The notes under the pieces were generated by a model that saw only the letters and a program-made list of their open reading frames with translations, was not told the DNA's origin and did no database searches. Positions 40,815 through 50,162 of a stretch of DNA of 64,000 nucleotides are shown here, piece after piece (positions within the stretch are counted from its first letter, which is position 1; each line of letters opens with the position of its first letter). The stretch covers positions 1 to 64,000 of the forward strand of contig LNEO01000205.1 of assembly GCA_001465015.1 (NCBI GenBank). The letters are read 5' to 3'. Made by a program: the position numbers and the translations under genes. The stretch comes from Deltaproteobacteria bacterium Ga0077539. GTDB taxonomy: Bacteria; Myxococcota_A; Polyangia; Polyangiales; Ga0077539.

Positions 40815-43800
40815 CGCAGTGGCGCCGTCGTCGAAGTCGCACGTCGAATGACCGTGGCACTTCGAGCGCCACGCCGTCCAATGGGCCTACGCGCGAGGCT
40901 GCTCGAAGAACCTCCCGTCGCGACGCGAAGCAGCGATCCCTGCTGTGATCCCTGCCCGATGCTCGACGCGATGCCGCCCTCGAGAAGCCACGTTCCCTGT
41001 GGATTTCCAGCGCTCGCGTAGCCAGGGACCGCCCAGAACATGTCGTGCTCCAGGTCCGACACCACCGCGTAGTTCTCGGTCGCGCCGAGTCCATCGCCCG
41101 AGAAGTCGTGGACGAAGGAGGTCGTGGCGCTCGTTCCTTCCAGCGAAACGCGCCACAGATCGCGATACCAGGTCGAGCCGATGTAGCCGCCCGCGTATAC
41201 GAGTCCGTCTCCGTGATCGTCGAACGCGAGGTCTGCGAGGGCGCCGGCGGGCAACACGTTGCCGTACGCGAACACGTCACCGTCGGTCCCGCGAACGCGC
41301 CAGAGATCCGAGAGCGCGTAGCCCGACGAATCGATGCCGCCGCCGATGTAGAGGTCGTCTCCGAGCACCGCGATCGATGTGTCGAAGCGCGCAGGCACTG
41401 CCGCGCTGAGCGTGCGTTGCGACCACGTTCCCGACGGCACATCGAAGGCCCACAGGTCCCCGAGCAGCGCTCCCCCATCGTTCGTGCGTCCGCCGAAGAG
41501 ATAGAGCGTCTTGCCGTTGGCGCTCGCGACCATCGTGGACTGAACGCGCGCCGGCGGAATCGTGGGCGAACCGACAAGCTCCCACTGGTACTTGTAGCGT
41601 CCGTCCGCTTGCAACGCGGGGGTCGCGCGATTCAGCGTGTTGCGCGTGATTCCGGCGCGCGTTCCGCCGAAGGCGTACACAATCGGCCAGCCGTCGGCAT
41701 TGGCGTCGGTGGACGTCCACGCCATCTGCGCGTTTTGCGGCAGCGCCGCGGGGTAGCCCTCAGTCGTCGCGCTGTCGACGATGGTGGCGACCCGCACGTT
41801 CAACCGCGTGAAGGTGACGCCGCGCACCGGCGCAGTGGGATCTCCGTTGCTCCAGAAGTGGTCGCTCGCCACGTTCGCGTCGGCAGCGCCGAGCGGGACG
41901 ATGCCCAACAACTCACGACCCACGACGTGATGGCGCTCGAGAAAGGGAGGCGGGTCGGGATCGGGGCGGATGAAGATGATCCTGCGGTTCCACCAATAGT
42001 CGTAGAAGCTGCGGACGAAGCGGCCTCGGGGCGAACCGGAGCGCATCGGAACAGGCGATGATGAATAGTGGTCACGCATTCCTTGAACAGGACTGTTCGG
42101 CGTCGGTGGGGCTGTGTCCATCTGCACGCGAGACCAGAATGCGACCTCCACGTTGACGTTCGACCCGGGCGCGAGTCCGCTCGTCGGAGGCAGCGGGTTG
42201 TTGGCGCTCGTGATGTTCCACCCGAACCAATCCCACATGCGCTGACCGCGAAGCGCGAAGAATGCGTTCGAAGCTGCCACCGTACCGGACCAGTTCAGCG
42301 GCACCGAGGGAGTCACGACAGGAAAGTTGAATTGTGGCGCAGTAATCGAGCCGGGTGGTCGCGGCGCGAAGTCGCGCACCGAGCCCATGGTGATCGAGCT
42401 GTCCGCGGGACGCGGCGGAGGAACGTCGAGATCAGCGACGATCCACCCACGACCGCTGCTCGTCCCGTTTGGAGTCGAGTTGGGTCGGCACTGCGATTCG
42501 GGGTTCAGATAGCAATCCTGACCACTGAGCGGGATTGCGGGTCCTACTGCCGGGTACTCGTAACACAAGCACCGCCGCAGGACGGTGGTCTGGTTGGTGG
42601 TCGCTCCTGGCGCAGGGCTGCTCGTCGGAAAACCGCTCGGCGTGGGCCCGCTCCTGGGCGCGTACCCGATCGAAGCGCGATCGTCGCCCTCGTTGCACTG
42701 AAGGATCTCGAAGCCGATTCGCGTGCACGTCCGTCGCTCCGAGCGCGTCGTCGATGGATTGGTGGCGGAGATCGTGGCGCAGGGATACGGGTCGCACGCG
42801 TCTCCGAGGATGGGCCGGTTGTACAGCGTCTCGGCGGCGGCGTTGCAGTTGGGCTGCTGGCGATGTGGCGCGTTGGGCGTGTCCGCACGCACGCCGATGG
42901 GCTCGTCGCCGCCAGCGATCCCTGTGGTGGGGCACAGGTCGCACGCGTCACCGCGGCCATCGCCGTCGCTGTCGATCTGGTCGGGATTGAGAACGCTCGG
43001 GCAGTTGTCGGGCTGCGTCGCGCCGAGCGTCTCGTCCCGCCATCGCGTGGTCGCTGACCCGAGGTTCGGCGCGCCGAGAATCGAGTGCAAGAAGAGCTCG
43101 ACATCGCTGTCGATGCGCGAAGACTTTCCGTCGGCGGTCATGTGCACTCCGACGAGCAGCTCGCGTGTGTCGAGAACCATACGGCTCTGACTCGACGCCG
43201 AGCGCATCCAGAACATGCTTCCGCCCGAGTCGCCGCTTTGCAATATGTTGGATCCGACTGAAATCGTGGGCGTGTTGGTGGCGCTCAGCGGAAAGCCCTG
43301 CACCGCGACCGTCGCCGTCGAGCGATGGTTCGGCGTGATCACTGACGCAGATCCAGCGACGCGCACGGACGATCCGACCACGATGCGATCCGCATCGAAC
43401 ATGCTCGGCAACAAGACGGGAGCCGGGATCGCGAACGATCGCGGGACGACCAACGACGCTGGCAGCTCGAGCAACGCGAGGTCGTGGCCGACGCTGGTGG
43501 AGCTGGCCGTCCAGTTCATGCATCGACCTGGCTCGTTCAGTTGCCCCGGCGCAGGCGTGAGGTTCGCGGTCGCATCGGGCATCACGAAGCAGCGTCCGTT
43601 CTCTCCCGTTTGATTTCGTGCGTCCCACGATTGGCCGTTCGATTGTCCCTGAAATACGACTTCGATCTTGTTCCGATACACCTCGGAGGTCCCGTCGGGT
43701 TGAAACCGGAGCACACAATGTGCCGCTGTGAGGATGTGGCGCGGCGTAATCAGCGTTCCCGAGCAGAACTCCGAGTTCCCACGGATGCGAAGCCTCACCG

Positions 43801-43933
43801 TAGCGTTGTGTCGCCGAAGCGTCTCGGGATCGGACGGAACGTCCACCGTGCCGCCGAAGATTGCGCTCGATGTCTGCTCGACGTCATGCGATCCGCACTG
43901 CGTATTCCAACCGGCAACGCACAGCAAAATCAC
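40811..43933 (-). CDS. Exported trypsin-like protease with TSP3 and kelch repeats
   Basis: In frame from GTG 43933 this encodes 1040 aa. Residues about 15-250 are an S1 (trypsin) domain with the complete triad: His in LTAAHCV, Asp in GHDLALLEL, Ser in SGDSGGS. A thrombospondin type 3 calcium motif follows (DNCPSVLNPDQIDSDGDGRG). The central 500 residues are Pro/Ser/Thr-rich and unrecognised. From about 760 kelch blades appear (GKTLYLFGGRTNDGG; GDDLYIGGGID). The GTG has no ribosome site. The better start, ATG 43989 with GGGGGAAGAG upstream and a signal-like N-terminus, is out of frame because of the (CA)n tract between. It may be phase-variable, or the sequence may contain an error. Confidence 0.75.
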   Translation of the reverse strand: MILLCVAGWNTQCGSHDVEQTSSAIFGGTVDVPSDPETLRRHNATVRLRIRGNSEFCSGTLITPRHILTAAHCVLRFQPDGTSEVYRNKIEVVFQGQSNGQSWDARNQTGENGRCFVMPDATANLTPAPGQLNEPGRCMNWTASSTSVGHDLALLELPASLVVPRSFAIPAPVLLPSMFDADRIVVGSSVRVAGSASVITPNHRSTATVAVQGFPLSATNTPTISVGSNILQSGDSGGSMFWMRSASSQSRMVLDTRELLVGVHMTADGKSSRIDSDVELFLHSILGAPNLGSATTRWRDETLGATQPDNCPSVLNPDQIDSDGDGRGDACDLCPTTGIAGGDEPIGVRADTPNAPHRQQPNCNAAAETLYNRPILGDACDPYPCATISATNPSTTRSERRTCTRIGFEILQCNEGDDRASIGYAPRSGPTPSGFPTSSPAPGATTNQTTVLRRCLCYEYPAVGPAIPLSGQDCYLNPESQCRPNSTPNGTSSGRGWIVADLDVPPPRPADSSITMGSVRDFAPRPPGSITAPQFNFPVVTPSVPLNWSGTVAASNAFFALRGQRMWDWFGWNITSANNPLPPTSGLAPGSNVNVEVAFWSRVQMDTAPPTPNSPVQGMRDHYSSSPVPMRSGSPRGRFVRSFYDYWWNRRIIFIRPDPDPPPFLERHHVVGRELLGIVPLGAADANVASDHFWSNGDPTAPVRGVTFTRLNVRVATIVDSATTEGYPAALPQNAQMAWTSTDANADGWPIVYAFGGTRAGITRNTLNRATPALQADGRYKYQWELVGSPTIPPARVQSTMVASANGKTLYLFGGRTNDGGALLGDLWAFDVPSGTWSQRTLSAAVPARFDTSIAVLGDDLYIGGGIDSSGYALSDLWRVRGTDGDVFAYGNVLPAGALADLAFDDHGDGLVYAGGYIGSTWYRDLWRVSLEGTSATTSFVHDFSGDGLGATENYAVVSDLEHDMFWAVPGYASAGNPQGTWLLEGGIASSIGQGSQQGSLLRVATGGSSSSLARRPIGRRGARSATVIRRATSTTAPLR

Positions 43934-43948
43934 GTGTGTGTGTGTGTG
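43934..43948. repeat. Dinucleotide (GT/CA) tract in protease leader
   Basis: Fifteen bases of alternating G and T (7.5 units; CA on the coding strand) lie between ATG 43989 and the in-frame body of the trypsin/kelch gene. Loss of one unit, or gain of two, would join the ATG-led signal sequence (MSTVRRASPRAAQV...) to the protease frame. Such tracts are classic slippage sites. Confidence 0.8.
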
Positions 43949-44143
43949 ACTTGCGCCGCTCTCGGTGAGGCTCTTCTCACGGTGCTCATGATCGTGTCTT
44001 CTCTTCCCCCGAGAGCTACACCGCCCCCGGCGAAGACAATGGGACCACGGCGCGCGCACCATCGCAACCGCTGGCCTGCGCCCGTAGCCCACGCTTCGCT
44101 CTCCCGCAAAGACCGCTCGTTCTCGCGACGATCGCGCCTGGTG

Positions 44144-45985
44144 CTACTTCACGATCCACGCGTTGCTGCCGCGGTCCCAGCCGACCCACCGCCCGTCGCG
44201 CATGCGGACGTCGAGCAGCCCGTCGCCGTCGGCGTCCTGCGTGTCGAGCTCGGCGACGAACGTGTACGAGCCCACGCCGAGCGAGCCCGACGGCGCGACC
44301 TGCCGGATCACCGGTCGTCCGCTGCCTGGAAAAGTCCCGCGATCTTGAAAGAGCCCCCGCACGAGCGAGAGCGCGGCGATGGCGCTCGGAGCGCGGTCGC
44401 TCAAGTCGAAGAAGCCTGCGCCCGACACGCGCTCGACGAGGTAGAGCGTCTCGCCCGAGGGGACGAGGCGGTTGCTTCGCCCCCACACGTACACGCCGAG
44501 GCCGCCGGTGACGCTCTGCCCGTCGCTCTCGCGCAAGGCCATCATGCCCCAGGTGCCGCGCGCGCGGACGTTGCGCGCGAAGCACGAGTACCAGGCCGTG
44601 CTCTTGGCCTCGGTCCACGCCGGCGGCACGTAGAGGTCGTACTGAAGCGAGAGGCAGGGATCGACGGGAGCGTCCTGGCGAAAGTAGTTGACGACGATCG
44701 AGTCGACGCCGTCGATGACCGAGCGCGAGTCGGAGAACCGATGGACGCAGTTGTGCATCACGTCGGCGGGACGCGCGACGCGCGACGCGGGATTCGCTGC
44801 GAATTCGCTCGTGAATGGCCCGTTGAAGATCGTCGACGCGAAGCCCATGTACCGCGTCCACGCGAGCCTTCGTGACGACGGCGTCGCGGGACGCGAGTCG
44901 AGGACGGCGATGAAGCGGCTGACGTTGCAGTTGTAGTCGTCGAAGGTTCCGACGGGAGCGCCTGCGACGATGGTGGTGCGAAGCGTGCCGTCGGCGGCGC
45001 GGGAGGCGGCGTGCGTTCCGTAGTTGCGGCCCGAGTGAAAGAACGCGGGAGCCATGCCCGCGGCGACGTCGTACGCGAGCGCGCTCAGCGCGGCGCCGGT
45101 TCGGCCCGAGATCGCGAGGGCGACCGAGTGGTACGTGAGCGTGACGTCCTCCCAGCGATCGCCGTCGAGGTCCTGCATGTATCCGCCGACCTCGCGAAAC
45201 CAGTTGGGCATCGACGGGATCGTGGTGTCGCCCGCGATCCAGCCGGCGCCGCACGGGCTCGCTGCGGGCGCCCCCGCGCGAAAGATGCACATGCGGCCCC
45301 AGATGGAGGAGCCGTAGGTCCCCGACGTGTCGCCGTCGCCGTACGACGGCGCGAGAAAGGGGTAGAGCTTGTCGTCGCTTCCGCGAAGCGCGTCGACCCA
45401 GGCGTTCTTCTGTGTCGCGGGGGCGATGGTTTGCGCGACGACCGTCCGCGCGTCCGGATCGACGACGGTCAGCGCAGGAGGCGTTGTGGTTCGAAGATCG
45501 ACGCAGTGAGCGACGGCCACTTCGCTGAGGGGCGAGCCCGCGTGCGTTCCGATCACGCGGATCGTGGGGCCGACGACGGAGCCCGAGCAGCGCGAGCCCA
45601 TCGCAGAGAGCGCAACCTCACCCGCGCGAACGACGGACGAGTCGATCGCGAGGCAGGTCCCCGAGGATCCCGCGCAAGCACGCACCGCGAGGTTGGTGTC
45701 GGTCCGACCGTCGCCGTCGAGATCATGGGAGTACTCGGGCGGCGTTCGAGCATCGGTCACCGCGCTGTCCGGGATCGCGCTGTCGGGGCCGCTCGTCGCG
45801 TCCGTGGCGCTGTCGACGAACCCGTCAGGCTGCGAGCTGGTGACGTCACGCGAGTCCGCTGCGTCTCGAAGCGCGTCGCGCGCGTCCGCGGTCACGCGAG
45901 CGTCGACCGTCGTCGGACCGCCATCGCAGCGAGCGAGGGCGCACGCCATGGAGATCGTGAACGCAACGGAAGCGCGTCGGGCCAT
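44144..45985 (-). CDS. Large lipoprotein with FG-GAP/calcium-binding-like motifs
   Basis: A 613-aa lipoprotein (signal ending ALARC, then a long Asp/Ala/Ser linker to about 85). The body contains EF-hand-like calcium loops in DLDGDGRTDTN (about 90), DLDGDRWEDVT and DADGDGLLDVR (near 590), as in FG-GAP/VCBS proteins. Many Cys and Trp residues are spread between them. It is probably surface-exposed. It is first of three exported-protein genes in a row on this strand, with 155 bp before the ATG of the next. Confidence 0.75.
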   Translation of the reverse strand: MARRASVAFTISMACALARCDGGPTTVDARVTADARDALRDAADSRDVTSSQPDGFVDSATDATSGPDSAIPDSAVTDARTPPEYSHDLDGDGRTDTNLAVRACAGSSGTCLAIDSSVVRAGEVALSAMGSRCSGSVVGPTIRVIGTHAGSPLSEVAVAHCVDLRTTTPPALTVVDPDARTVVAQTIAPATQKNAWVDALRGSDDKLYPFLAPSYGDGDTSGTYGSSIWGRMCIFRAGAPAASPCGAGWIAGDTTIPSMPNWFREVGGYMQDLDGDRWEDVTLTYHSVALAISGRTGAALSALAYDVAAGMAPAFFHSGRNYGTHAASRAADGTLRTTIVAGAPVGTFDDYNCNVSRFIAVLDSRPATPSSRRLAWTRYMGFASTIFNGPFTSEFAANPASRVARPADVMHNCVHRFSDSRSVIDGVDSIVVNYFRQDAPVDPCLSLQYDLYVPPAWTEAKSTAWYSCFARNVRARGTWGMMALRESDGQSVTGGLGVYVWGRSNRLVPSGETLYLVERVSGAGFFDLSDRAPSAIAALSLVRGLFQDRGTFPGSGRPVIRQVAPSGSLGVGSYTFVAELDTQDADGDGLLDVRMRDGRWVGWDRGSNAWIVK

Positions 45986-46018
45986 CGCCGTCGATTGTAC
46001 GCCCGATCGCGGAGGATC

Positions 46019-47227
46019 CTACTCGACGGCGCGCTTGACGAGCATCGCCCACGCGACGCGGGTGGACTCCTCGAGCTGCGCTGGGTCGACGCGGTCCGCG
46101 GTGTCATTGGGGTGGTGGTAGTTGCGCGGCGCGTGCTGGACGGGGTCGATGCACGTGAGCGAGAGCGCGCGGTAGCCAGCGACGAGAAACGGCAGCGCGT
46201 CGGTGGCACCCGCGGGGATGATGTACGGCGACAGCTCTTTTTGCACGGCTTCGCGGGACGCTGCCTGCGCGCAGGCGAGCAGCTCAGGTGGTTGTGGGAC
46301 GCGGAAGAGCTCGCCCTCTTCGAGCGCGAAGAGCTCGCCGTTGGAGAGCGTGTCGAGCACGAAGATGTCGGTGTTCGCGCGGTCCCACACGGTGGGGGCG
46401 AGGCTGGCGAGGTGAGCGGCTCCGCCGGTTCCTGCTTCTTCGGCGCCGGTGAACGCGAAGACGATCTCGACGCCATCGGGGCGCTCTCGGGCCCACTGTT
46501 CGGCGAGGACGACTTGCGCCGCGCACCCCGAGAGGTTGTCGGCCGCGCCAGGAACAACGGTGTTTCGCAGCACGACGTCCGCGTTGACCAAAAAGACGAT
46601 CGCCACAGGAATCGCCAGCAGCACCGTGAGCCACGTCGGAGACGCATAGATCCCGAGCGCCGAGAGCGCCTGGAGCACCACGAGCGCGAGCAGCGTCGCC
46701 ATGGGAAGCGCGAGCTGCTTGCGCAGAAACGGCAGCGCTTTGGGCGGCGGGGCCGCGACCACCCGCAGCACGGCGGGATCGAACATCAGCCCGGTGTACG
46801 CCGAGTCTGCGTGCGCCAGCAGCACGATGCGTCGCCGCATCGGCCCCTTGGACGGGAGCGTCGCGAGGAGATTTTGTGTAGCGACCGAAGGCCAGAGCTT
46901 GCGCAAGAGATGTCTTCGTCGCGTGACCTCGACATAGAAGCTCACCCACACGGCCAAGAGGCCCATCGCTGCGAGGCCCGGTGAAGTGTGGCCGACCCAT
47001 AGCAGCGCGAGCGCGAGGCCGAAGTGCATCGCCATGCCGCCGTAGATGTGCGGCGGAAAGCGAAACGGCTGCCACGCCACGGTGTACCCGGCGCGCTCGA
47101 GGCGCTCGGCGATCGCGTGTTGCACGGCCCGCTCTTCGGGAGAGCCCGTGAGGCGGGTCTTGGCGAGCCCCGCGAGCCAGAAGAGCGCCTGAACAACGGG
47201 CGTTTCGGTGTCTGGAGTTGCGTTCAT
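46019..47227 (-). CDS. M28-family zinc aminopeptidase, membrane-anchored
   Basis: A 402-aa protein with an M28 peptidase domain split by membrane helices. Zinc ligands appear in order: His in VLLAHADS, Asp in GAADNLSGCA, Glu pair in TGAEEAG, Asp in FVLDTLSNG, and His in NYHHPNDT. Hydrophobic stretches lie at about 70-105 and 180-235, so the active domain probably faces the periplasm. The ATG at 47227 has GAGGAGA directly upstream, which rules out the longer frame to 47359. Confidence 0.85.
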   Translation of the reverse strand: MNATPDTETPVVQALFWLAGLAKTRLTGSPEERAVQHAIAERLERAGYTVAWQPFRFPPHIYGGMAMHFGLALALLWVGHTSPGLAAMGLLAVWVSFYVEVTRRRHLLRKLWPSVATQNLLATLPSKGPMRRRIVLLAHADSAYTGLMFDPAVLRVVAAPPPKALPFLRKQLALPMATLLALVVLQALSALGIYASPTWLTVLLAIPVAIVFLVNADVVLRNTVVPGAADNLSGCAAQVVLAEQWARERPDGVEIVFAFTGAEEAGTGGAAHLASLAPTVWDRANTDIFVLDTLSNGELFALEEGELFRVPQPPELLACAQAASREAVQKELSPYIIPAGATDALPFLVAGYRALSLTCIDPVQHAPRNYHHPNDTADRVDPAQLEESTRVAWAMLVKRAVE

Positions 47228-47368
47228 TCTCCTCGGTGAATCCAAGGGGGGGTCATAGCGCGACGCTGGGGAGTCCGAAAGGGCGCCGCGAGCTTCTCGA
47301 GAAATGAGCCCGGACGGTTCATCGCTCGCTCGCGGCGACGAGGGGTTCAGTGCTTTCATCGCTGCGCT

Positions 47369-48196
47369 GTGCCTCTATTCAAGCGCCACGACGCGACGTT
47401 GGTCTCTGGGGTCTCGCTCACCCGCGCCATCATGCCGTTCATCATGCCGACGCGCACCGAGTCGGCCGTGTACTTCGAGCAGACGCTCGACGTGACGCAC
47501 GCGCACGAGTACATCGCCCGACGCGCGGCGGAGGACGGGACGAAGCTGACGTTCTTTCACCTCTATTCGTACGCGCTCGTGCAGACGCTCGGCGAGAGGC
47601 CGCGGCTCAATCGCTTTACGAGCGGCGGAAACCTGTACCAACGCAACGCGATCGAGCTGGGATTTTCAGCGAAGAAACAGCTAAACGACCGCTCGCCGCT
47701 CGTCGTGGTCAAGCGCGCGTTCGATCCGAGCGACTCGTTCGACGATCACGTCAAGCGCGTGCTCGACGCCGTCGACGAGGCGCGTTCGAGCAAGCCCAAT
47801 CAGACCGACAAGGAGCTCAGCATCTTTCTCGCGCTCCCGCGGGTGGTGCTGCGCATGGGGGTGGCGCTGTTGCGTTGGCTCGACAGCGTCAACCTCGCGC
47901 CCGCGGCGCTGATCGGGCCGGATCCTCTGTATTCGAGCGTCTTCATCGCCAACCTCGGCTCGGTGGGCTTGGAAGCGGCGTTTCATCACCTGTACGAGTG
48001 GGGCAACTGCCCCATCTTCGCGGTGGTGGGCCGCGTTCGCGACGAGGTGCGACCCGACGGGAGCGCGCGAAAGTTCGTGACCGTGCGCTACACGTTCGAC
48101 GAGCGCATCGAGGACGGTCTGTATTGCGCGCGAGCGCTCGATCGACTGCGACAACGCGTCGAGCGCTGGGGCGAGCCGATGGAAGACGCGCTCTGA
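47369..48196 (+). CDS. 2-oxoacid dehydrogenase acyltransferase-fold protein lacking the catalytic His
   Basis: A 275-aa stand-alone CoA-dependent acyltransferase-like domain (RAIMPFIMPTRTESAVYFEQ; TFFHLYSYALVQTLGERPRLNRF; VFIANLGSVGLEAAFHHLYEWG). The usual HxxxDG catalytic motif appears here as ERIEDG in YTFDERIEDGLY, so the histidine is Glu. The lipoyl and peripheral-binding domains of E2 proteins are missing. It may have lost acyltransferase chemistry or use another residue. The start is GTG, with no clear ribosome site. It is divergent from the M28 gene. Confidence 0.7.
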   Translation: MPLFKRHDATLVSGVSLTRAIMPFIMPTRTESAVYFEQTLDVTHAHEYIARRAAEDGTKLTFFHLYSYALVQTLGERPRLNRFTSGGNLYQRNAIELGFSAKKQLNDRSPLVVVKRAFDPSDSFDDHVKRVLDAVDEARSSKPNQTDKELSIFLALPRVVLRMGVALLRWLDSVNLAPAALIGPDPLYSSVFIANLGSVGLEAAFHHLYEWGNCPIFAVVGRVRDEVRPDGSARKFVTVRYTFDERIEDGLYCARALDRLRQRVERWGEPMEDAL

Positions 48197-48266
48197 CAGG
48201 GTATCGAGTATCGAGCTCGGCTTGCCGACGGCGAGAGCGATCCGGGGTAGGCTCGTGTGTCGAGCG

Positions 48267-50126
48267 ATGACCACAACTGTCGATGGACTCGCGGAGGGAA
48301 CCCGCGTCGCGGGACGCTATCGCATCATCCGCAAGCTCGGCGCAGGCGGAATGGGCGCGGTGTACGAGGCCGTGCAAGAAGCGATCAGCCGCAAGGTGGC
48401 GCTGAAGGTGCTCTTGCCCGCGTACGCAGAGAACCCCGAGGCGGTCGCGCGATTTCACCGCGAGGCGCAGGCTGCCGCTTCGCTCGGGCACCCGAACATC
48501 GTGTCCGTCACCGATTTCGGCGCAGACAACGGCGTGGTCTTCTTGGTGATGGAGCTGCTCGTGGGCGAGTCGCTCGCGAGCGCGATCGATCGCGGGTCGT
48601 CGCTCGCGCCTGGGCGAGCGGCGTGGATCGCGTCACAAGTGCTCTCTGCGCTCTCGGTGGCGCATCAGGCGGGGATCGTTCATCGCGACATGAAGCCAGA
48701 CAACGTCTTTTTGACGGAGGTCTCGGGCATGAACGACGTCGTGAAGCTGCTCGACTTCGGCATCGCGCGCTTCACCGAGCAGAGCAACGACAGCAAGCTG
48801 ACGCACACCGGCGCGGTGCTCGGGACGCCGATGTACATGTCCCCCGAGCAGGCTCGGGGGCGGGCCGTCGACCATCGCACGGACCTCTACTCGGTCGGGG
48901 CGATCCTCTACGAGATGCTCACCGGTCGCCTGCCTTTTGCCGCAGAAAACGTGCATGCGCTCTTGTTTGCGATCCTCGAAGACACGCCGACGCCGATCTC
49001 GACGCTGAGATCCGACGTGCCTCCGGAGCTCGTCGCGGTGGTCGAGCGCGCGATGGCCAAGGACACGAGCGCGCGCTTCCAGACGGCGGACGAGTTTCGC
49101 GCGGCGCTCGATCCGTTCGTCGATCGATCGGCGCCCCGCACGACGGGCGTTCACCTCGCGCCGACGCGTGAGTCCGCGATGGTGACCGCGCCGACGATGG
49201 CCGCGGTCGTGAATACAGGGCCGCTCGGCGCGCACAACGCGACGGGGCCGCACGCGACGCCCGATCCGTACGCCGCTGCGCCGCTGCCCGTGCAGTCTCC
49301 GCAGCAACCGCCGACGCAACCCGTGCCGACCGGAACGCTCGCGAGCGCCGCACCGTTGGCGATCGGCACGAGCGCGCCGGCGTCGCGCCCGACGTGGCTC
49401 CCGTGGGTGGGGGCTTCGGTGATCGCGTTGGTGGGCGTCGCGACAGGAATCGCGCTCAAGGGATCGGCCTCGCGCCAACCTCCCGCGGTGCCGACCTCGA
49501 GCATCGACGACGCGGTGCGCGCAGCGATCGCGCGGCTCGACGCAGCGACGCCAGTCGCAAACGTCGCCGAACAACGGGTCGCTCCGCAAGCGGACGCGGC
49601 GATCGTCGCAGCGCCGCCCATGGATCAACCGACGGGCGCGACCGCGCGATCGACGGCCCAAGCGACCGGCGGCCGTCCGTCGCGATCGAGCGGCGCGCGA
49701 TCGGGCGACGTGACGGCCGGATCGGTCAACACGCCGCCGCTCCAACCGGACCCGCCTCTGGTCGCGCCTGCTCGTGGGCGCCCTCGCCCCGTGGCGACGT
49801 CGTTTTCGGGAGGCATGCTCGGCGGAGCGCGCCGCGATGATCTCCTCGCGCACTTGCAACCGATGTATCCGGGACTCAGCCGCTGCGCGAGCATGGTGTA
49901 CATTCCTCCCGGCGAAGGGGCGTACGATATGTGGGGGATGGACTTCACGTTTTCCGTCGACCCGACGAGCGGCGCGATCACCCGCGTCGAGCCGCGGGGA
50001 GACAACGTTCGATCGCGCCCGTTGCTCTTGGCCTGCGTACGCGCGGTTACGATGGGGAGGACACTGGTGAGCGAGAACATCGTTCCAGAGGTGACAGTGT
50101 TCTTTCGCAACCAGTATGTGCGCTGA
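48267..50126 (+). CDS. Membrane-anchored Ser/Thr protein kinase
   Basis: A 619-aa Hanks-type kinase. Residues about 15-275 hold all key motifs: GAGGMGAVYEA, VALKVL (ATP Lys), HRDMKPDN, DFGIARF, GTPMYMSPEQ. A Pro/Ala/Thr-rich juxtamembrane region leads to one transmembrane helix (WVGASVIALVGVATGIAL, about 380). The outer part ends in a compact domain of about 95 residues (LLAHLQPMYPGLSRCASMVY; FTFSVDPTSGAITRVEP; VTVFFRNQYV) resembling AgmX/PglI-type C-terminal domains. It probably senses an envelope signal. The ATG at 48267 is preferred over an upstream in-frame start. Confidence 0.92.
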   Translation: MTTTVDGLAEGTRVAGRYRIIRKLGAGGMGAVYEAVQEAISRKVALKVLLPAYAENPEAVARFHREAQAAASLGHPNIVSVTDFGADNGVVFLVMELLVGESLASAIDRGSSLAPGRAAWIASQVLSALSVAHQAGIVHRDMKPDNVFLTEVSGMNDVVKLLDFGIARFTEQSNDSKLTHTGAVLGTPMYMSPEQARGRAVDHRTDLYSVGAILYEMLTGRLPFAAENVHALLFAILEDTPTPISTLRSDVPPELVAVVERAMAKDTSARFQTADEFRAALDPFVDRSAPRTTGVHLAPTRESAMVTAPTMAAVVNTGPLGAHNATGPHATPDPYAAAPLPVQSPQQPPTQPVPTGTLASAAPLAIGTSAPASRPTWLPWVGASVIALVGVATGIALKGSASRQPPAVPTSSIDDAVRAAIARLDAATPVANVAEQRVAPQADAAIVAAPPMDQPTGATARSTAQATGGRPSRSSGARSGDVTAGSVNTPPLQPDPPLVAPARGRPRPVATSFSGGMLGGARRDDLLAHLQPMYPGLSRCASMVYIPPGEGAYDMWGMDFTFSVDPTSGAITRVEPRGDNVRSRPLLLACVRAVTMGRTLVSENIVPEVTVFFRNQYVR

Positions 50127-50128
50127 GC

Positions 50129-50162
50129 GCCGCGCGGGGGCAATGAGGTCAGGGCGCGGCGG
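50129..50162. terminator. Possible bidirectional terminator between convergent genes
   Basis: CGCCGCGC at 50129-50136 and its exact complement at 50155-50162 can form an 8-bp GC-only stem. It lies just after the kinase stop and overlaps the last codons of the convergent lipoprotein gene. There is no T-run. Confidence 0.4.
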
